Shown here: positions 1 to 12,800 of the stretch, one piece after another | Layout of the letters: each line of letters starts with the position of its first letter | Position numbering within the stretch: the first letter of the stretch is position 1 | Assembly (NCBI RefSeq): GCF_031755915.1 | Contig: NC_083383.1 | Location: forward strand, 18,837,001 to 18,901,000 | Length of the DNA: 64,000 nt | Reading direction: 5' to 3' | DNA from: Ziziphus jujuba | Taxonomy: Eukaryota; Streptophyta; Magnoliopsida; Rosales; Rhamnaceae | Position numbers and translations under genes: made by a program | The notes under the pieces: model-generated | What the model was told of the DNA's origin: nothing | The model's input: only the letters and a program-made list of their open reading frames with translations | The model's database searches: none

Positions 1-1408
1 AATTTAAAATTATACTTATTAATCACTACTTCCGACAATGTTTACTTTTCCTAAATATGACTTTAGTATGTCGGTAAACCTATATTTAACCACTTTTTTA
101 AAATTTAAATCACAACGGTTGATGTGTTCAATGGTCATCAAAGATGGATCTAGTTTAACAAAGTAAGGTGGACACTTTAGATTTACTGTATATATATATA
201 TATATTTTTTTTTTGTATATATGAGATTTGATACGATAAAGACTTTTGAGAGATGTATGAAGAAGTATTTCTATCAAGTTCATATGTGTCATTCTACATT
301 ATTCAAATATAGACACATTATTTAAATAAATTTAAAATCTTTTAGAATAAAAATTAAATTAGGAAAGAGCTATCTGTAATATTAGATTCACTAATAAATA
401 TTATTAATAGTTGATTCAATTTTTTTAAAGTTACTAATTTATTTATTTATTTATTTATTTTTTCACTATATAGTAGCTGACATGAAATTGCTCATCTCCA
501 TAATTAATCCCTCGTGAAGTTCTTATTATATATAACTAGCATCTATCCCGTGCATAATAGTAGATATTTTAAAGATAATATATAATAATTAATTATATTT
601 GAAAACTTATTTAAAAGTTTTATTATTAATAAGTATATTTAGATTTTTTTCAATCTATATTATAAAAGTTTATTAAAAACTATAAATTTGACATTTATAT
701 ATAATACTATTCAATAATAGAATTCAAATTAAAAAATTTTTATTTATATAATTTTTTTCATCTATGCAATTTTTTTATCTAACTTTTTTCATCTATGGAA
801 TTTAAATTTAAATTCAAATTCAAATTCAAATGCATTTATATAATTTAATTTAAGTTCAAATGTATTTAAATAATATTTTTCATCTATAGAATTCAAATTT
901 AAATTTAAATATATATTTTTGATTTATTGCGAATAATTAATTTCTATATATTAAATGCTCATAGTGTAATTTAATTATTTATTATTATTACTATTTATCT
1001 TATAAATACATTTTTACCTTATTATTATTATTATTAGTAATATTATTGATTATATATATATGGATACAACTATAAAAGTAAAATTTTTTATACTTTACCA
1101 ATCAATTATGTAATATTATAATAATAAAAATATATAATTTTGAATACAACCAATAAAAGTAAAACAAATTTATACTTTTAAATAACTGCTCTATTTAGTA
1201 GTGATTAAAAATTTGATAGAATCATAAATAATAAAAAAAATATGATTTTCTTTTTTAACAATTATATTCTAAAAAGAATATTTAAAAATTTTTCTATTAA
1301 TAAAATAAAATATTATTTATGTAATTTTTTAATAGCAAAATTATATATATCTTTATTATTTTCCATATATATGTCTTTTTAAATCTTATCATAGTGATTA
1401 TTATATAA

Positions 1409-1410
<2 letters not shown>

Positions 1411-1445
<35 letters not shown>
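1411..1445. repeat. AT dinucleotide microsatellite
   Basis: An almost pure (AT)n run just before the 100-bp tandem array. Similar shorter TA runs occur near 188-204, 2709-2738, 4896-4922, 7428-7442, 10240-10266, 13807-13825 and 21357-21371. Confidence 0.9.
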
Positions 1446-1450
<5 letters not shown>

Positions 1451-1451
1451 A

Positions 1452-2090
1452 ATATACAATATCAATTGATTTTCTATATGAAATATCTACAATCAAATAT
1501 TTATTCCATAATTTTCACAATCAATTTTACTAAAACTAAATAAAATCAAATATATACAATATCAATCGATTTTCTATAGAAAATATCCATAATCAAATAT
1601 TTATTTCATTATTTTCACAATCAATTTTACCAAAACTAAATAAAATAAACTATATACAACATCAATCAATTTTCTATATAAAATATTCAGAATCAAATAT
1701 TTATTTCATTAATTTCATAGTCAATTTTACCAAAAATAAATAAAACCAAATATATATAATATCAATTGATGTTTTATACAAAATATCCATAATCAAATAT
1801 TCATTCCATTAATTTCATAGTCAAGTTTATCAAAAATAAATAAAATCAAATATATACAATATTTAAATAATAAAAAAAATCTTTTGTTACATATCAATTG
1901 ATTTTCACAGTCAATCTTATCAAAAATAAATAAAATCAAGTATATACAATATCAATCGATGTTTTATATAAAATATTTATAATCAAATATTTATTCCATT
2001 AATTTTACAATTAATTTTATCAAAAATAAATAAAATCAAATATATACAATATTTTAATAATAAAAAATCTTTTATTACATACATATGTTT
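1452..2090. repeat. Tandem array with a 100-bp period
   Basis: Copies begin with ATATACAAT-like sequence at 1452, 1552, 1652, 1752, 1852, 1942 and 2042. The spacing is exactly 100 bp except for the fifth copy, which is 90 bp and carries a replaced segment with TAATAAAAAAAATC; the last partial copy has the same variant. Shared blocks include AATCAAATATTTATT and AAATAAATAAAATCAAAT. Copies differ by scattered substitutions, so the array is not recent. No coding potential. Confidence 0.9.
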
Positions 2091-3119
2091 TTTCCTTATC
2101 CTTTAAAATTTAAAAAAGAAACCAAATAAGAAGCTCAATTTCATATCAATTTATTTATAGTTACATACATTTTAAGGATGTCAAATAAAAATATCAATTT
2201 TATAATTGAAATATATATATTAGAATTTTGAAATTTTATTTATTACATATTCATATATGAATATATATTAGTATATGGAATTTTTATGTGAAATATATTT
2301 AATAAAAAGAATATATTTTATTATATAATAAAATAAGGTAATTAATTTCATTCTTAATTACTGTATATAAAATATTATTATTTTGAAATAAAATAAACAT
2401 AAAAACTAATAAATTTTTTTTATATATAAATTATAATTTTTTTAATGTTTTCTTATTAGTATATAAAATTTATGTACTCCAATTTAAATATATACATATA
2501 ATATTCTTTATCATTGTTTTTGTATTTTTTATTATTTACTAAGAATATGGTATGGATATATGTATATATATATATATACATACACAATATTATTTACTAT
2601 ATATATATATATATTATCATAATCTTAAAATTATCTTTTAACAAAAAAATTAAATATATATATATAGATATATATAAAAGTCATTTTAAACATTTGTTTC
2701 ATTTGTTAACATAAATATATATATATATATATATATATGTTTATGTATATGCACATTCAAAACATTTTTTGGAAAGCATTTTTAAAAAATGCATTATTTA
2801 TCTTAAATTTCTTAGTAAGGAGACCACTATAATTATTAGTTACTCTATTTTAATTTTATTATGTTATAACATAATTTCATTTATTAATATACATATATGA
2901 ATATGTATTAGTATATGAAAATTTTAGATAAAATATATTTAGTAATAAAAAGAAAATCATTTATTATATACATATTTTTAGCCAAATAAAGCGATCAATA
3001 ATAAAGCGATCAATCTCATTATTAATTTATTTATGTTTATATATATATTGAAGAAGATCAAATAAGAAGATAAATATTATAATTGAAATCTATTTGACTT
3101 ATTTATAATAAAATATGTT

Positions 3120-3390
3120 TGACTTACTTGGTAAATAAAATAAAATCAAATATTTTATTTATTTTAAATTTATTTTAAAAAATTACCGTATGTAATTATT
3201 GAATGCAATAAATGTTGCAATTCCATTATTATAATAATGACCTCTTTTTAAATTATACAATATAATATAATATAATAGTGATAATAATAATAATTTTAAA
3301 AGGATAAAAAATATATATTTGGTAAATAAGATAAAATCAAATATTTTATTTATTTTAAATTTATTTCAAAATTACTACCATATGTAATTT
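3120..3390. repeat. Dispersed direct repeat of about 75 bp
   Basis: Two similar stretches, about 3129-3200 and 3318-3393, share TGGTAAATAA(A/G)ATAAAATC and AAATATTTTATTTATTTTAA and then a TATGTAATT tail. They are separated by about 190 bp of AT-rich sequence. The origin is unknown; a fragmentary repeat element is possible. Confidence 0.6.
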
Positions 3391-4185
3391 TATCAATATG
3401 GATAGTTATATTAAAAATTATAACATATGGATAGTTATAATAAAAATTGATTATATATATATTTCGTTATATCCACAAAAAGTAAGATAATAAATAAAAT
3501 AAAATTTAAAAATATACTTTTGGAGGGAATTTGAAAAAAAGATATGCTGACACGTAGCTCATACGCTTATTCTTTTATATATTATATAGATAGTAAATTG
3601 ATCTAGTTGTAAGCTATGTTATGTAGCTATGGTAAGCAATATTAATGTGGGGCTGTTTAGGCAACCTACTTTCCCCATTATTATTATTTTAATAACAATA
3701 ATTATAATTTTGAATGATAATTTGAGTAATTAAAAGCTTGAATAAGGCCAACTTTTCTTTTTATGGAATATTATCGGTGTTGGAGCTTTTGGAGGACTTA
3801 AGTAAGATTAAAAATACATTTTTAGAAATACTAAATATTTTTTTAAGAGAATACAGGCTTGACTAATGCTAGATTTATGACTATATTTGATTTGATTATA
3901 TTTGATTTGAAATATTAATGGTGATTGGGAGCTCTTCATATTTATTTTTTCATACTAATTCAAATAATGAAAGAAAAAAATTTGATTTAGAATAATTGCT
4001 TGAGTAATCGTAGTAAATTTGTATGCATTATTCAAAATAGGATTTGCTAATATGACATGTTAACAAAATTAAATCCAATTGCTATGTTTGTGTCATCTCA
4101 TCATTGTTAAATAGGAAACCTTTATTAATTAGTGTAATTTCCTTTTATGTTTTAGAATTAAGAATAACATTAATATGGATTGGAA

Positions 4186-4747
4186 TAGAGGTGGCAATTC
4201 ATGTTCACGTATCGGGTTCGTGTCGACCCGTTTAAAAATCGTGTCAAAAATGCTTAACCCTAACCCAACCAGTTTATTAATCGTATCATGTATCTAAAAC
4301 ACTAACCCAACCTGTTTATAAACAGGTCAACCCGACACGATCCATTTAACACGATTATTTTAACAGATCGTGTTGACCTGTTAACCTAAAAATTAACCTA
4401 TTTATTGAAAATTAACCTATTAATAAAAAAAATTTATTTTTAAAAATTTGTCTTTAAAAAATTAATAATAAAAAAATTACTTTTATAAATTTTTTTTAAT
4501 TTATAATATTTTTTGCTTGTTAAATAATATATTATGGTTAAAATTATAATTTAAAATTAAATTTAACTGGATCATAGTGTGTCAATTTCGAGTTAAACGG
4601 GTAAATCTGAAAATGACACGATTAATAATTGTGTTAAACATGTTGATCTGATTATGATCTAAACCCATTTATGATAAACCCAAACCCATTTATTTTGTGT
4701 CATTTTCGAGTCATGCCGCCGTATCATGACCTGGATTGCCACCTCTA
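4186..4747. mobile_element. hAT-type MITE with 8-bp target duplication
   Basis: The element starts TAGAGGTGGCAAT and ends ATTGCCACCTCTA, perfect 13-bp terminal inverted repeats. It is flanked by the same 8-bp sequence, GATTGGAA, at 4178-4185 and 4748-4755. An 8-bp duplication and TA(G/A)-type ends fit the hAT superfamily. At 562 bp with no transposase it is non-autonomous. The subterminal regions are rich in GACCCG/CGGGTC-like and ACACGAT motifs in both orientations, as often seen in hAT subterminal repeats. Confidence 0.9.
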
Positions 4748-5619
4748 GATTGGAAGAAAAAAATTCAAAAAAAAAAAAAAAAGATGACAAGAAAAGAAAT
4801 CATAATTTAAAGGCAAAATGTGCACAATCTACCATTAATAATAAGAGAGCTTCTTTCAATATTTATAAATTATATGCAATATTTTATGTATGCTTTTATA
4901 TATATATATATATATGTATATATGTCCCGTATTACATGAGAAAAGTTAGTAAAACTTAAATGTACATACAATTTTTTTTTTTTTCATTTATAATTGTTTC
5001 CTTTTCGTTTTGGTGTTTCAATTCCATAACATTGTAACTGTAGATGTAGTGGTTTTATCAACTGAACCAATTTTATCTAACAAATATATATAATTAAAAA
5101 GTAAATTTTTTTCGGAAAAAGAATTAAAAAGGAATTTGTTAGTAATATTTAAGGTTTTTTTTTTCCCCCCTTTAAAAGTGAATCCTTTGCAGTTTAATTT
5201 TATTTGTATATTTTATTTTAAAATTTAAGCTGTAAAAATATACTAATACTAAAAATTTTCTTATTTATGATGATGGCAAAATTATAACAGTTAGATTTAA
5301 TTTTATTGACGTGTCAGAATTTGAGAAACTTAAATTGAGATCCTCAATTTCCTTATAAATGGAGAGAATCCTTGTCTATTGGGGACAAGAGGAGGACGAA
5401 AACGACCCATCATTAAACAAATCAAAACTCCAACATGGAAATTTTATCTTAAAATCTATTTACAAATACCTATACTCACTTTGTCAATATTATTTTTCCA
5501 GTAATTTCTATTTTGTCTTTGTTTTATAATTTATTTAAATTTCTTCCATTTTCTTGAATAAATTTCACTTTATTAAAGTCCTATTTTTTTGGGCATTAAA
5601 AGAACCCTTTAATTGTTTT

Positions 5620-5767
5620 GTTCTATGCAGTTTTAATATAATTGTTTTACATTAGTCTGATTTTTATACAATTAATTTTATTTATTTTGTTTTGTTGTAT
5701 GCAGTTTTAATATAATTGTTTTATATTAGTCTGATTTTTATGCAATTAATTTTATTTATTATCTAAT
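5620..5767. repeat. Tandem duplication, 74-bp unit, two copies
   Basis: GCAGTTTTAATATAATTG recurs at 5627 and 5701, followed in both by TTAGTCTGATTTTTAT and AATTAATTTTATTTATT. The copies differ at only a few bases, so the duplication is fairly recent. Non-coding. Confidence 0.85.
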
Positions 5768-6805
5768 TTCAATTTACTCAAAACTACTTTAATAGTTGAA
5801 TTGGTACACTTCGTCGTTCAAAGACATAGTGCTGGAAAAAATACTTTGGGCAATAGGTAAAATGTATTTTGATTAAAAAATAAAATAAAAGAGAAATAGA
5901 AAGAAAAAAAATTCAGTTCATTTTATGTATAATGTCACCTAATACCGGTGTTTCCAACAAGAAGAACAAAGCAAGGAGAGAAGAGATGTAGAAATGAGAT
6001 CTCAACAACCTCATGGGATGATGATGTTCGGATACTGGGATCTAGGGGAGCTAGGATGGAATCAATATAAGATCGAGAAAATCTAGGTTCGCTAAACAAA
6101 ATCTAGGGTAAGGATCTTCGTGGAATATATACTTGGTGCCCATTTCGGCTGACTATGTTCTGCTATCAAATTAATTGCTTTTTTTGTCCTTTCTTTGCAC
6201 CTTTTTGAATTTTAGGAATTCCAATCGGAGGGAGTCAAACTTGGAGTTTTGTCTTCTTGGCTTTCCATCTAATGGAAAAAAAAAAAAAAAGGGAAAAAAA
6301 AAGAAAAAAGAATTAGATGGGAGACAAATCAACTTTGACCAAATTCATTAATAATTCAACTTATTGTATGAAAGTAAACCAACTTTAATTAATTAATTCG
6401 ATTTTTATAATTATGTCTAATGTCTCCTGAGCTGGGTTTAGAAAATGCTAGAGATTAATGTTGTTATGAGAAGTGACTACAACTGCAGATGGGATATATC
6501 ATTTCTTCTAATTAGTAAAAATGAACGCAAAAGTGAATTAAAATAAATAAAAGTAGTTCTGTTTGAAATTGGGATCAAAAGAACATCTTGTTAGTTCTTG
6601 CAAAGTAGATGATTGTATGAGAAAATATAAATTAGTTATGACGTGATATTTTATAAAAATAAGTTTTCAGAAAAGAGCCAAGACATTTGATGACTGTATT
6701 CCGACTTTTGGTAGGTTCCATGCAAGCTAATTGCACGCCACAATTAAAAACAAAGATGTTAAAATTGCATGCAAAAAGGTCCATTGTATTGGCATTTAAA
6801 TTTAA

Positions 6806-7078
6806 GAGCATCTCTAATAAAAATAGATTGTTATTTATATTGTATAAAAATTAATAATATTAATATGCAGGTGGTATAAATTTCTAATTTGATAGCCAAT
6901 TCAAAAATAATTATTTTTCAATGATACTATTTAAAAATAATATTATTTAATTACCGACGCCAAATCTGCTTGATATTCATTTTACGCATTAATACGTATT
7001 AGAGAGTAAAATTTCAAAATCCTTATTTACTTATGTGTACATTACTTTTTGTAATTAATGTTTCTATTTGAGATGCTC
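6806..7078. mobile_element. MITE-like element with GAGCATCTC ends
   Basis: The left end GAGCATCTC (6806) is matched by the inverted GAGATGCTC ending at 7078, a perfect 9-bp terminal inverted repeat around 273 bp of AT-rich non-coding DNA. GAGCATCTC-type ends recall Tourist/Harbinger MITEs. The flanking 3-mers are TAA on the left and CAA on the right, so the target duplication is not exact and the superfamily is uncertain. Confidence 0.5.
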
Positions 7079-8528
7079 CAAATCTCTGGCAGTACTGACT
7101 CTATAGGATTTGAGTTTTGCACATCATTTCTTTTTCAACTCAATGGGTCTATATAGTGATGATAGGCTTTGAGTTTGTCGATTTCCAATTGGAAATTCAT
7201 CCTACACTGAATTAAATTGTATATTAAAATATTGGTTGGTTAACCTATTTAATTTTTATTTTTTATTTTAAATTATGTTTAGTTTATTTACTTTAATTTT
7301 TGATTGATATTATTTTATAGCAGTTAAAGTTTGTTAAATATATTAATTAATTATAAATGTGAAGGAAAAAAAAAAAAATCTAAAAACAACAAAATTTTAA
7401 ATTTTGTTTTATTTGGTGTTTATTATTATATATATATATATATTTTTTCTTATCTTTTTTCTTCTGTAGACTTATAATTAATTGAGATGTCCAACTACAA
7501 CTGATTAACACTATGAACCATTTAAATAAACAAATAACACTCAATTTAGTTTAAAAAAAAAGAAAAAAAAAACCAAAGACTAATAAACCACACTTAAAGT
7601 TGAATTTTTTATTTATTTTTAAAGTGTCAATTGAATTTGTTTATAACTAGACTGTAGGTGAGAGTTCAAAACTGCTAAAAAAAAAAGTTTTAAAAATAGT
7701 GTCTCATAGATTATAGTTTTCCATATATTATTTATCACCATTATTATTATTTTTTCTATTCATCAGAATTTGATATTTTAGTGACTAGCTAGGATTTACT
7801 AAAAGTACACAAAACCATGTGAAATATGTAGGTATTGTAGCCCTTGAAGCAGGTACATTCAATAAGCTTAGGTGTGGCTAAAGTCCAACACCACAATATG
7901 TCTCTCATTGACGCAAAGAAATCCTAAAGAAACACTGGTCCCCACCCACCCAGCTCACCACACAGCTAGTCTATATATTTCCTATGAGAGAATGACATGA
8001 TTCACCACTTCAATCTTCAAAAGGTGTATTTAGGGAGCTGAGTCACTTCAAACTTATTAGTTGAAGGAAATTGATTTAGTAGGATTTTTGTTTATAAATA
8101 TTTTATATTTAGTAGGATTCAAACTAATAATCATTACTGAAAAAATAATAGTTGCCACTAGGCAATGGGGCTGTCCTGCATTAATATATCTCTATATTTG
8201 TAGAAGTAAAAATGATGAACATATCATGGATAGATGTACATATAATTGTAAACGTAGAAATGATAAGCATATTATAATTTTCCTCTGTGATAAAGTATAA
8301 CATTGCATTCCTGCACGAATATATCTTTATATATTTGTAAAAGTTGAAATGATGAACATATTATGGATATATTTACATATATTTGTAAACGTAGAAAATG
8401 TGCATTTTGTAAGTTTGCACTGTGGTCATGTACAATGTTGCATTATTGTAATCTTTACTTTTACGAGTTTCAAAGCCCACATTTTCCAAAACCAAACATT
8501 TAATTTAAAATGTATTTTGGATATAGCT

Positions 8529-8537
8529 TTTATATAA
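8529..8537. repeat. Left target-site duplication of the MULE
   Basis: TTTATATAA lies directly before the element. The copy after the right end (20040-20048) is TTTATACAA, 8 of 9 identical. A 9-bp duplication is the usual size for Mutator-like insertions. Confidence 0.85.
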
Positions 8538-8650
8538 GGGGTTTTTCGAAAAATAGCCATTACGTAACATGATTTTTGAAGAATAGCAAATTTTTTTTTT
8601 TAAAAAAAAACTAGCTCATTTTTTACGTTTTTGGGCGAAAATACCCTTAA
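8538..8650 (+). repeat. Left terminal inverted repeat of the MULE
   Basis: It begins GGGGTTTTTCGAAAAATAGCC and matches the reverse complement of 19936-20039 with scattered differences, including the blocks GTAACATGATTTTTGAAGAAT, AAAAAAAAACTAGC and AAAATACCCTT. The matching end of the right repeat reads GGGTTATTTCGAAAAATAGCC. Confidence 0.92.
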
Positions 8651-10236
8651 TGAAGATATTTTTTTCTTTTCTCTATCAAAACGCATGTGTTTTTTTATTT
8701 ATTTATATATTTTTTTTCTTGGTTGCTTTTCGTTTTCTTATTGTTACTTTCCCTTTCGAAATAGGGCTTCATTCAACTTTCCCTTTCAACAATTAGGGTT
8801 TCTTTCTACTTTCCTTTTTGAAAAGCTCGATCACTGTCACCACCCAGAGGTAGAGGAAAGATACACCATCATTTGTCGTTGATCGCTCTGGTCCAACCTC
8901 TCGTTCGCCGCTGTCGTCTTCGTCACGCCACCGTCGTCCAACCAAGACGAGTCTTCCAGGGAAGAGATAGAGGGGTAGGCAATTGGCATAACTTAAACCT
9001 CGAGCTGATGGGTCTCACTTTGGGTATTGTGTTTGTTATTGTTAATATGGTTGGGTTTGTAATATGTATTATGCATCTGAGTAACATATATTTTTTCAAT
9101 TTTTAAGAGGTTGCCAAAATAATTATAAACCTTTGCTTTCTTTGTTTTCTAGATTTTCTTTCGCTTACTTTCTTTCCTTGATTTTTAAACCTTTGTCAAT
9201 TTTAGGCAATGAAGAGCTAGCCTCTTTGGAAATATCTAAATGTTACGTGGAAACAATTTAATCCCATTTTCATATTCATCCATAAAAAAAATAAAAAAAA
9301 TGTTACTGGAAATGGACCAGTAACTTTGAAAGGAACTCTCTCCATTTCAGAACTCCTCTGTTTTATTTATTCATTTATTTATTTTCCTCCGTTCCTTTAT
9401 TTTCTTTTATTTGTTGCCAAGTGTTTGAAAAGTAATTGAATGTTGCAGTGTAGATAGGTAATGTTACATTTACTATTTATATATGTAAATTTTGGAGAGC
9501 AGATTGAAAAATGGAATGTGATTCAAGAAGGAGAAAAAAAAAAGATTGAAAATTGAAATAATATTTTTCTTATTATGAATCAGGATGTGGATAAATAATA
9601 CAATATTCAATACGTTTGATTTGTTCACGCACTTCCCCATTTATCTAATGTCCACATCTCAATGACAAATTATAATTTCTTGTTATTTTTGTTTTGTTCC
9701 TTGTTAAAGAATCTAATGGCTTCTGGCTAGTGGTATTATCGACTTCGAGCTATTGTCTTGTTGACTTAATAACGAAATGCATCATCTAAAATCTTGTTAT
9801 TGCATTTAGAATTTCTTTCAGTGATTCATTAGTTTTTGAAATTATAATCCCATTATTTTGTCTCGTCTTTTGTTTCATGTACCCTGCATTTGATCAAACC
9901 ACTAAGGAAATGAAATATAACTTGCAGTTTGGATTTAATTCTTGATGGTGATATTTTTGAGTGAGTGAATCTAATAAAAGATCGCCTTCTTCCTTGGGAT
10001 CATTTTCTGGTTTTAGCAAGAGATTGTTTTATTCCCTAGTCAATTTTCTGCTGGAAAAGAGGTGGTTTGGTCTAGATGGTCATATATCCTGCACTGGGTG
10101 GTTAGACTGAATTTACATTTCTTTGTTAATAACCCAACCCTTTTTCTGTTTACTCCCTTATCTTTCACTACTAAAAGTACAAAGCAAACAATATACAATT
10201 TGGCATTGGAATGAAAGCTTGTTTTCGTCCATGTGT

Positions 10237-10267
<31 letters not shown>

Positions 10268-12542
10268 GATATGTAGAAAAACTATTGTTTTGAGTTTGAG
10301 ACCATAATTTAAATAAATTATACAACATCCTAAATTTTGTATTTTTCTTAGTTTTTGCAAAGGTTTGGTTTAATTTATGGCTGTTGATTAGTAGGGTCCT
10401 CATGATTGGCACCATCTTAGAAACTTAGAAACTTTAACAGTAGGGTTTTGAAACCAATTTTAGACTTAAAAATATCTTCTACTAAAACTTAAACATCAAC
10501 TAGTAGGAGGAAAAAGTCATTAAGAAACACAAATTTTTAAGGAGTCACAACTTTTTTTTTTTTTAAAATAAAATATGCTAACACATGGAAAATATTTTGG
10601 AAGCTCTAATCATTTGGTTTTGGGAATATGATCAAGGAAGGAACAAATTAGACAACTCATGAAACTATTAATCTAGATATAATTCTTTTAATCAAATCTA
10701 ACGTATGTGACCTTTAAGTTGCTTACATTCTGGTATAAGCAATTTGTTCTATCCACATGTGAGCATGAGGTCTTTTCTTTTTTAATTTTTTTACATGAAA
10801 TTCGTCAATATCATTAAGATGAAATAGCATTACATGAATTCAGCAAAATGAAATTAGAGTATTATGAGTTAATCATGACAGTGCCTCCTCTGTCCAAGTC
10901 TCATACTGAGACACACGGAGAGAATAATGAGTACGCTCATTGAGTAGAGCTATATTAGACCCTGTCAATCTTCTTTTTAAACTTGCAATTTTTTCACCTA
11001 ATTATTTTTTTTGATGCACTCTAAGCCACGTGTTATATTATCTATGGACCATGGTCCACAAAAGCTTTTTTCTTTTTATTAATATTTTTATTTTTTGGGG
11101 GAAATTTGATGAAAGGATCGTAGAATATTTGAAAGTCAATTGCTTGTGAAACTGAACCTTAATCAAAGTATCAGAGTAGAGTAATTTTTGGTAATAGTAT
11201 ATAAGAATAGTTATTGATACATATAATTCTTTTAGCTTACTACTTTGTTCTCATCTTAATGAAATCAGAGAGTATTACCCGAAGATGTGAAAATTTATGA
11301 CTTTGAATTATTTTTCTTTCTTTTTTTTCCTCTCATATTAATAGAAAATTTAAAATATAGTCATTTTAGATCTAACAGATTTAGATTTTTTATTCTATTT
11401 TCAATGAATTTAGGTCTTTTCCTACCTCAGTGTTTATTTAACTTTCACACTGATAATAATAATCTGTCGGTTACTTTTTATTTTTTATTTTGCTTGTATG
11501 GAGTTGGTTTACTTATTCTTCTTCTTCTTCTTATTATTATTATTATTTCTGTTCATTCTTTGCTTATGTTGGAAACGTCTATGACAAGCTGATTGCTTTT
11601 GTATTATTATTTAAGTATTTGATGCCTTTTATTCTTTCATAGAAGCTAGAATCTATAAATTTCCTTGGCATGTATCTATAAAAATTGTCAGAGTTGTATA
11701 GTGATATTATTGTCATGATTAATAAATGTTTTATTGTAAATTCATTTCAGTTTAGTTAACTCATTTTAGTTAAACTAAGAAATACATAAATTTTTAAGTT
11801 TTGTTACTAATATTGATTTTCTATATTTTTCAGCATTGTCAGAGCAAGTGATGGACCGAGCAGAAAATTGAAGTACAAAATTTGCGTTCGTAGAGTTACA
11901 AGTGTATGCTGAGAAAATTACACACACTTACAGAGATTGAGAAAGAGAGAGATAGAGAGAGATATAAATAGATAGAGAAGCATTGGTGGCGGTTTGTTCC
12001 CCATTAATGTAAGTTGCTTCTCTGAACAAAATAGAAAATATTATGCAAACTAATTTCGCTTTAATGTAACAAACTTATCATTGAACCTTTACTTGTGCTG
12101 CATTAAATGGTGTTTCAGAATTGTTGATAATTTTCATAATGGATTATTTAGAGATGATAAGTCATCTCTTTATAAATTGCTCAATTTTGAACCTTTGTCA
12201 TTATGAGCTATGCTTATAATATTGTGTTATTTGGTGTGACAGAAATGTTTGTGTTGCATGGTTAGAATGTGAAATGTGAAATTAAAACTATTATGAAGAT
12301 GTGTTTTTGTTTGAATTTAATGCTAGATTTGAATGTGAAACCATAATATATGTGTTAGAACTATAGGTTATCCTTAGGAAGCAATGTAACGTGCCCATGG
12401 TTGGTTTGTTTTCCAATGTATAATGTACACTAATATATAGAAGATATTGTAGCTTTTAAATCCACATATGCGCTGGTTCAAAAAGATTCTTTAGCCATTT
12501 TCATTATATTGTTGCATAAATCCCGTTAGGTGTATGTCATTT
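8651..12542. other. Gene-poor left arm of the MULE
   Basis: About 3.9 kb without a recognisable protein. A stretch at about 8825-8990 is clearly more GC-rich than its surroundings and has CCACC, CGCC and GTCGTC runs. It could be the upstream region of the Ulp1 gene or a captured host fragment. A GA-rich patch (GAGAGA repeats) lies at 11938-11983. From 9100 to 12500 the sequence is AT-rich and I see only short frames without family resemblance. Part of it may be 5' UTR or introns of the Ulp1-like gene, whose first exon I could not place. Confidence 0.6.
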
Positions 12543-12800
12543 AGGTTTTGGAAAATTTTCCACCTGGAGGAAAATATTTCCTCTTTTTTTCCTCGAGGCG
12601 GAAAATTTTTTACTCCTGGCGGAAAATTTTTCCTCCTGGTGGAAAATTTTTCCTCTAGGCGGAAAACTTTTTCCTCCTGGCAGAAAATTTTTCCTCTAGG
12701 CGGAAAATTTTTCCTCCAGGCTGAAATTTTTTTCCTCCAGGCGGAAAAATTTTCCTCCAGGCTTTCCTCGTGTCGGAAAAAACGTTTCCTCCATATGTTA
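12543..12800. repeat. Palindromic minisatellite block 1 (20-21-bp unit)
   Basis: About a dozen degenerate copies of a 20-21-bp unit close to GGCGGAAAATTTTTCCTCCT. Each unit is itself an imperfect palindrome (GGAGGAAAA/TTTTCCTCC), so one strand can fold on itself in many registers. The block sits directly upstream of the DUF1985 exon of the Ulp1-like gene. An open frame runs through it on plus because the unit lacks stops, but its translation is only a repeat of Phe/Ser/Gly/Lys-rich peptide. Confidence 0.93.

Larger units (their letters stand above)
518..3595. mobile_element. Possible non-autonomous Helitron-like remnant
   Basis: The left part (about 518-560) has a TATATAACTAGC run followed by CCCGTGC. 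The right part (about 3548-3592) has GACACGTAGCTC followed by a TTTTATATATTATATAGAT tail. From memory, plant non-autonomous Helitrons often begin and end with similar motifs, and a CTAG followed by T lies just beyond (3603-3607). There is no Rep/helicase coding and no clear terminal hairpin, and Helitrons make no target duplication, so the ends are only inferred. The interior is AT-rich and includes the 100-bp tandem array. Confidence 0.25.
1..4185. other. AT-rich intergenic DNA without genes
   Basis: Very AT-rich sequence with many short homopolymer and TA runs. No reading frame has convincing coding character; the few short ones translate to Ile/Tyr/Lys-rich low-complexity peptides. It holds a Helitron-like segment, a 100-bp tandem array and TA microsatellites, listed separately. 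Confidence 0.7.
4756..8528. other. Intergenic DNA without a supported gene
   Basis: AT-rich sequence with homopolymer A runs (for example near 4770 and 6275) and short frames without family resemblance. It contains a 74-bp tandem duplication and a MITE-like element (separate entries). The end of the stretch is the insertion site of the MULE. Confidence 0.6.

Noticed and set aside
2514..2714. Open frame in the AT-rich left part
   Set aside because: Ile/Tyr/Lys-rich low-complexity translation of TA repeats; no start context or similarity.
8631..9106. Two open frames near the left end of the MULE as host genes
   Set aside because: The translations have no recognisable domain and no splice context; kept only as a possible captured fragment.
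12543..12800. Regularly spaced short repeats resembling a CRISPR array
   Set aside because: Units abut without unique spacers, vary in sequence, and lie inside a plant MULE.
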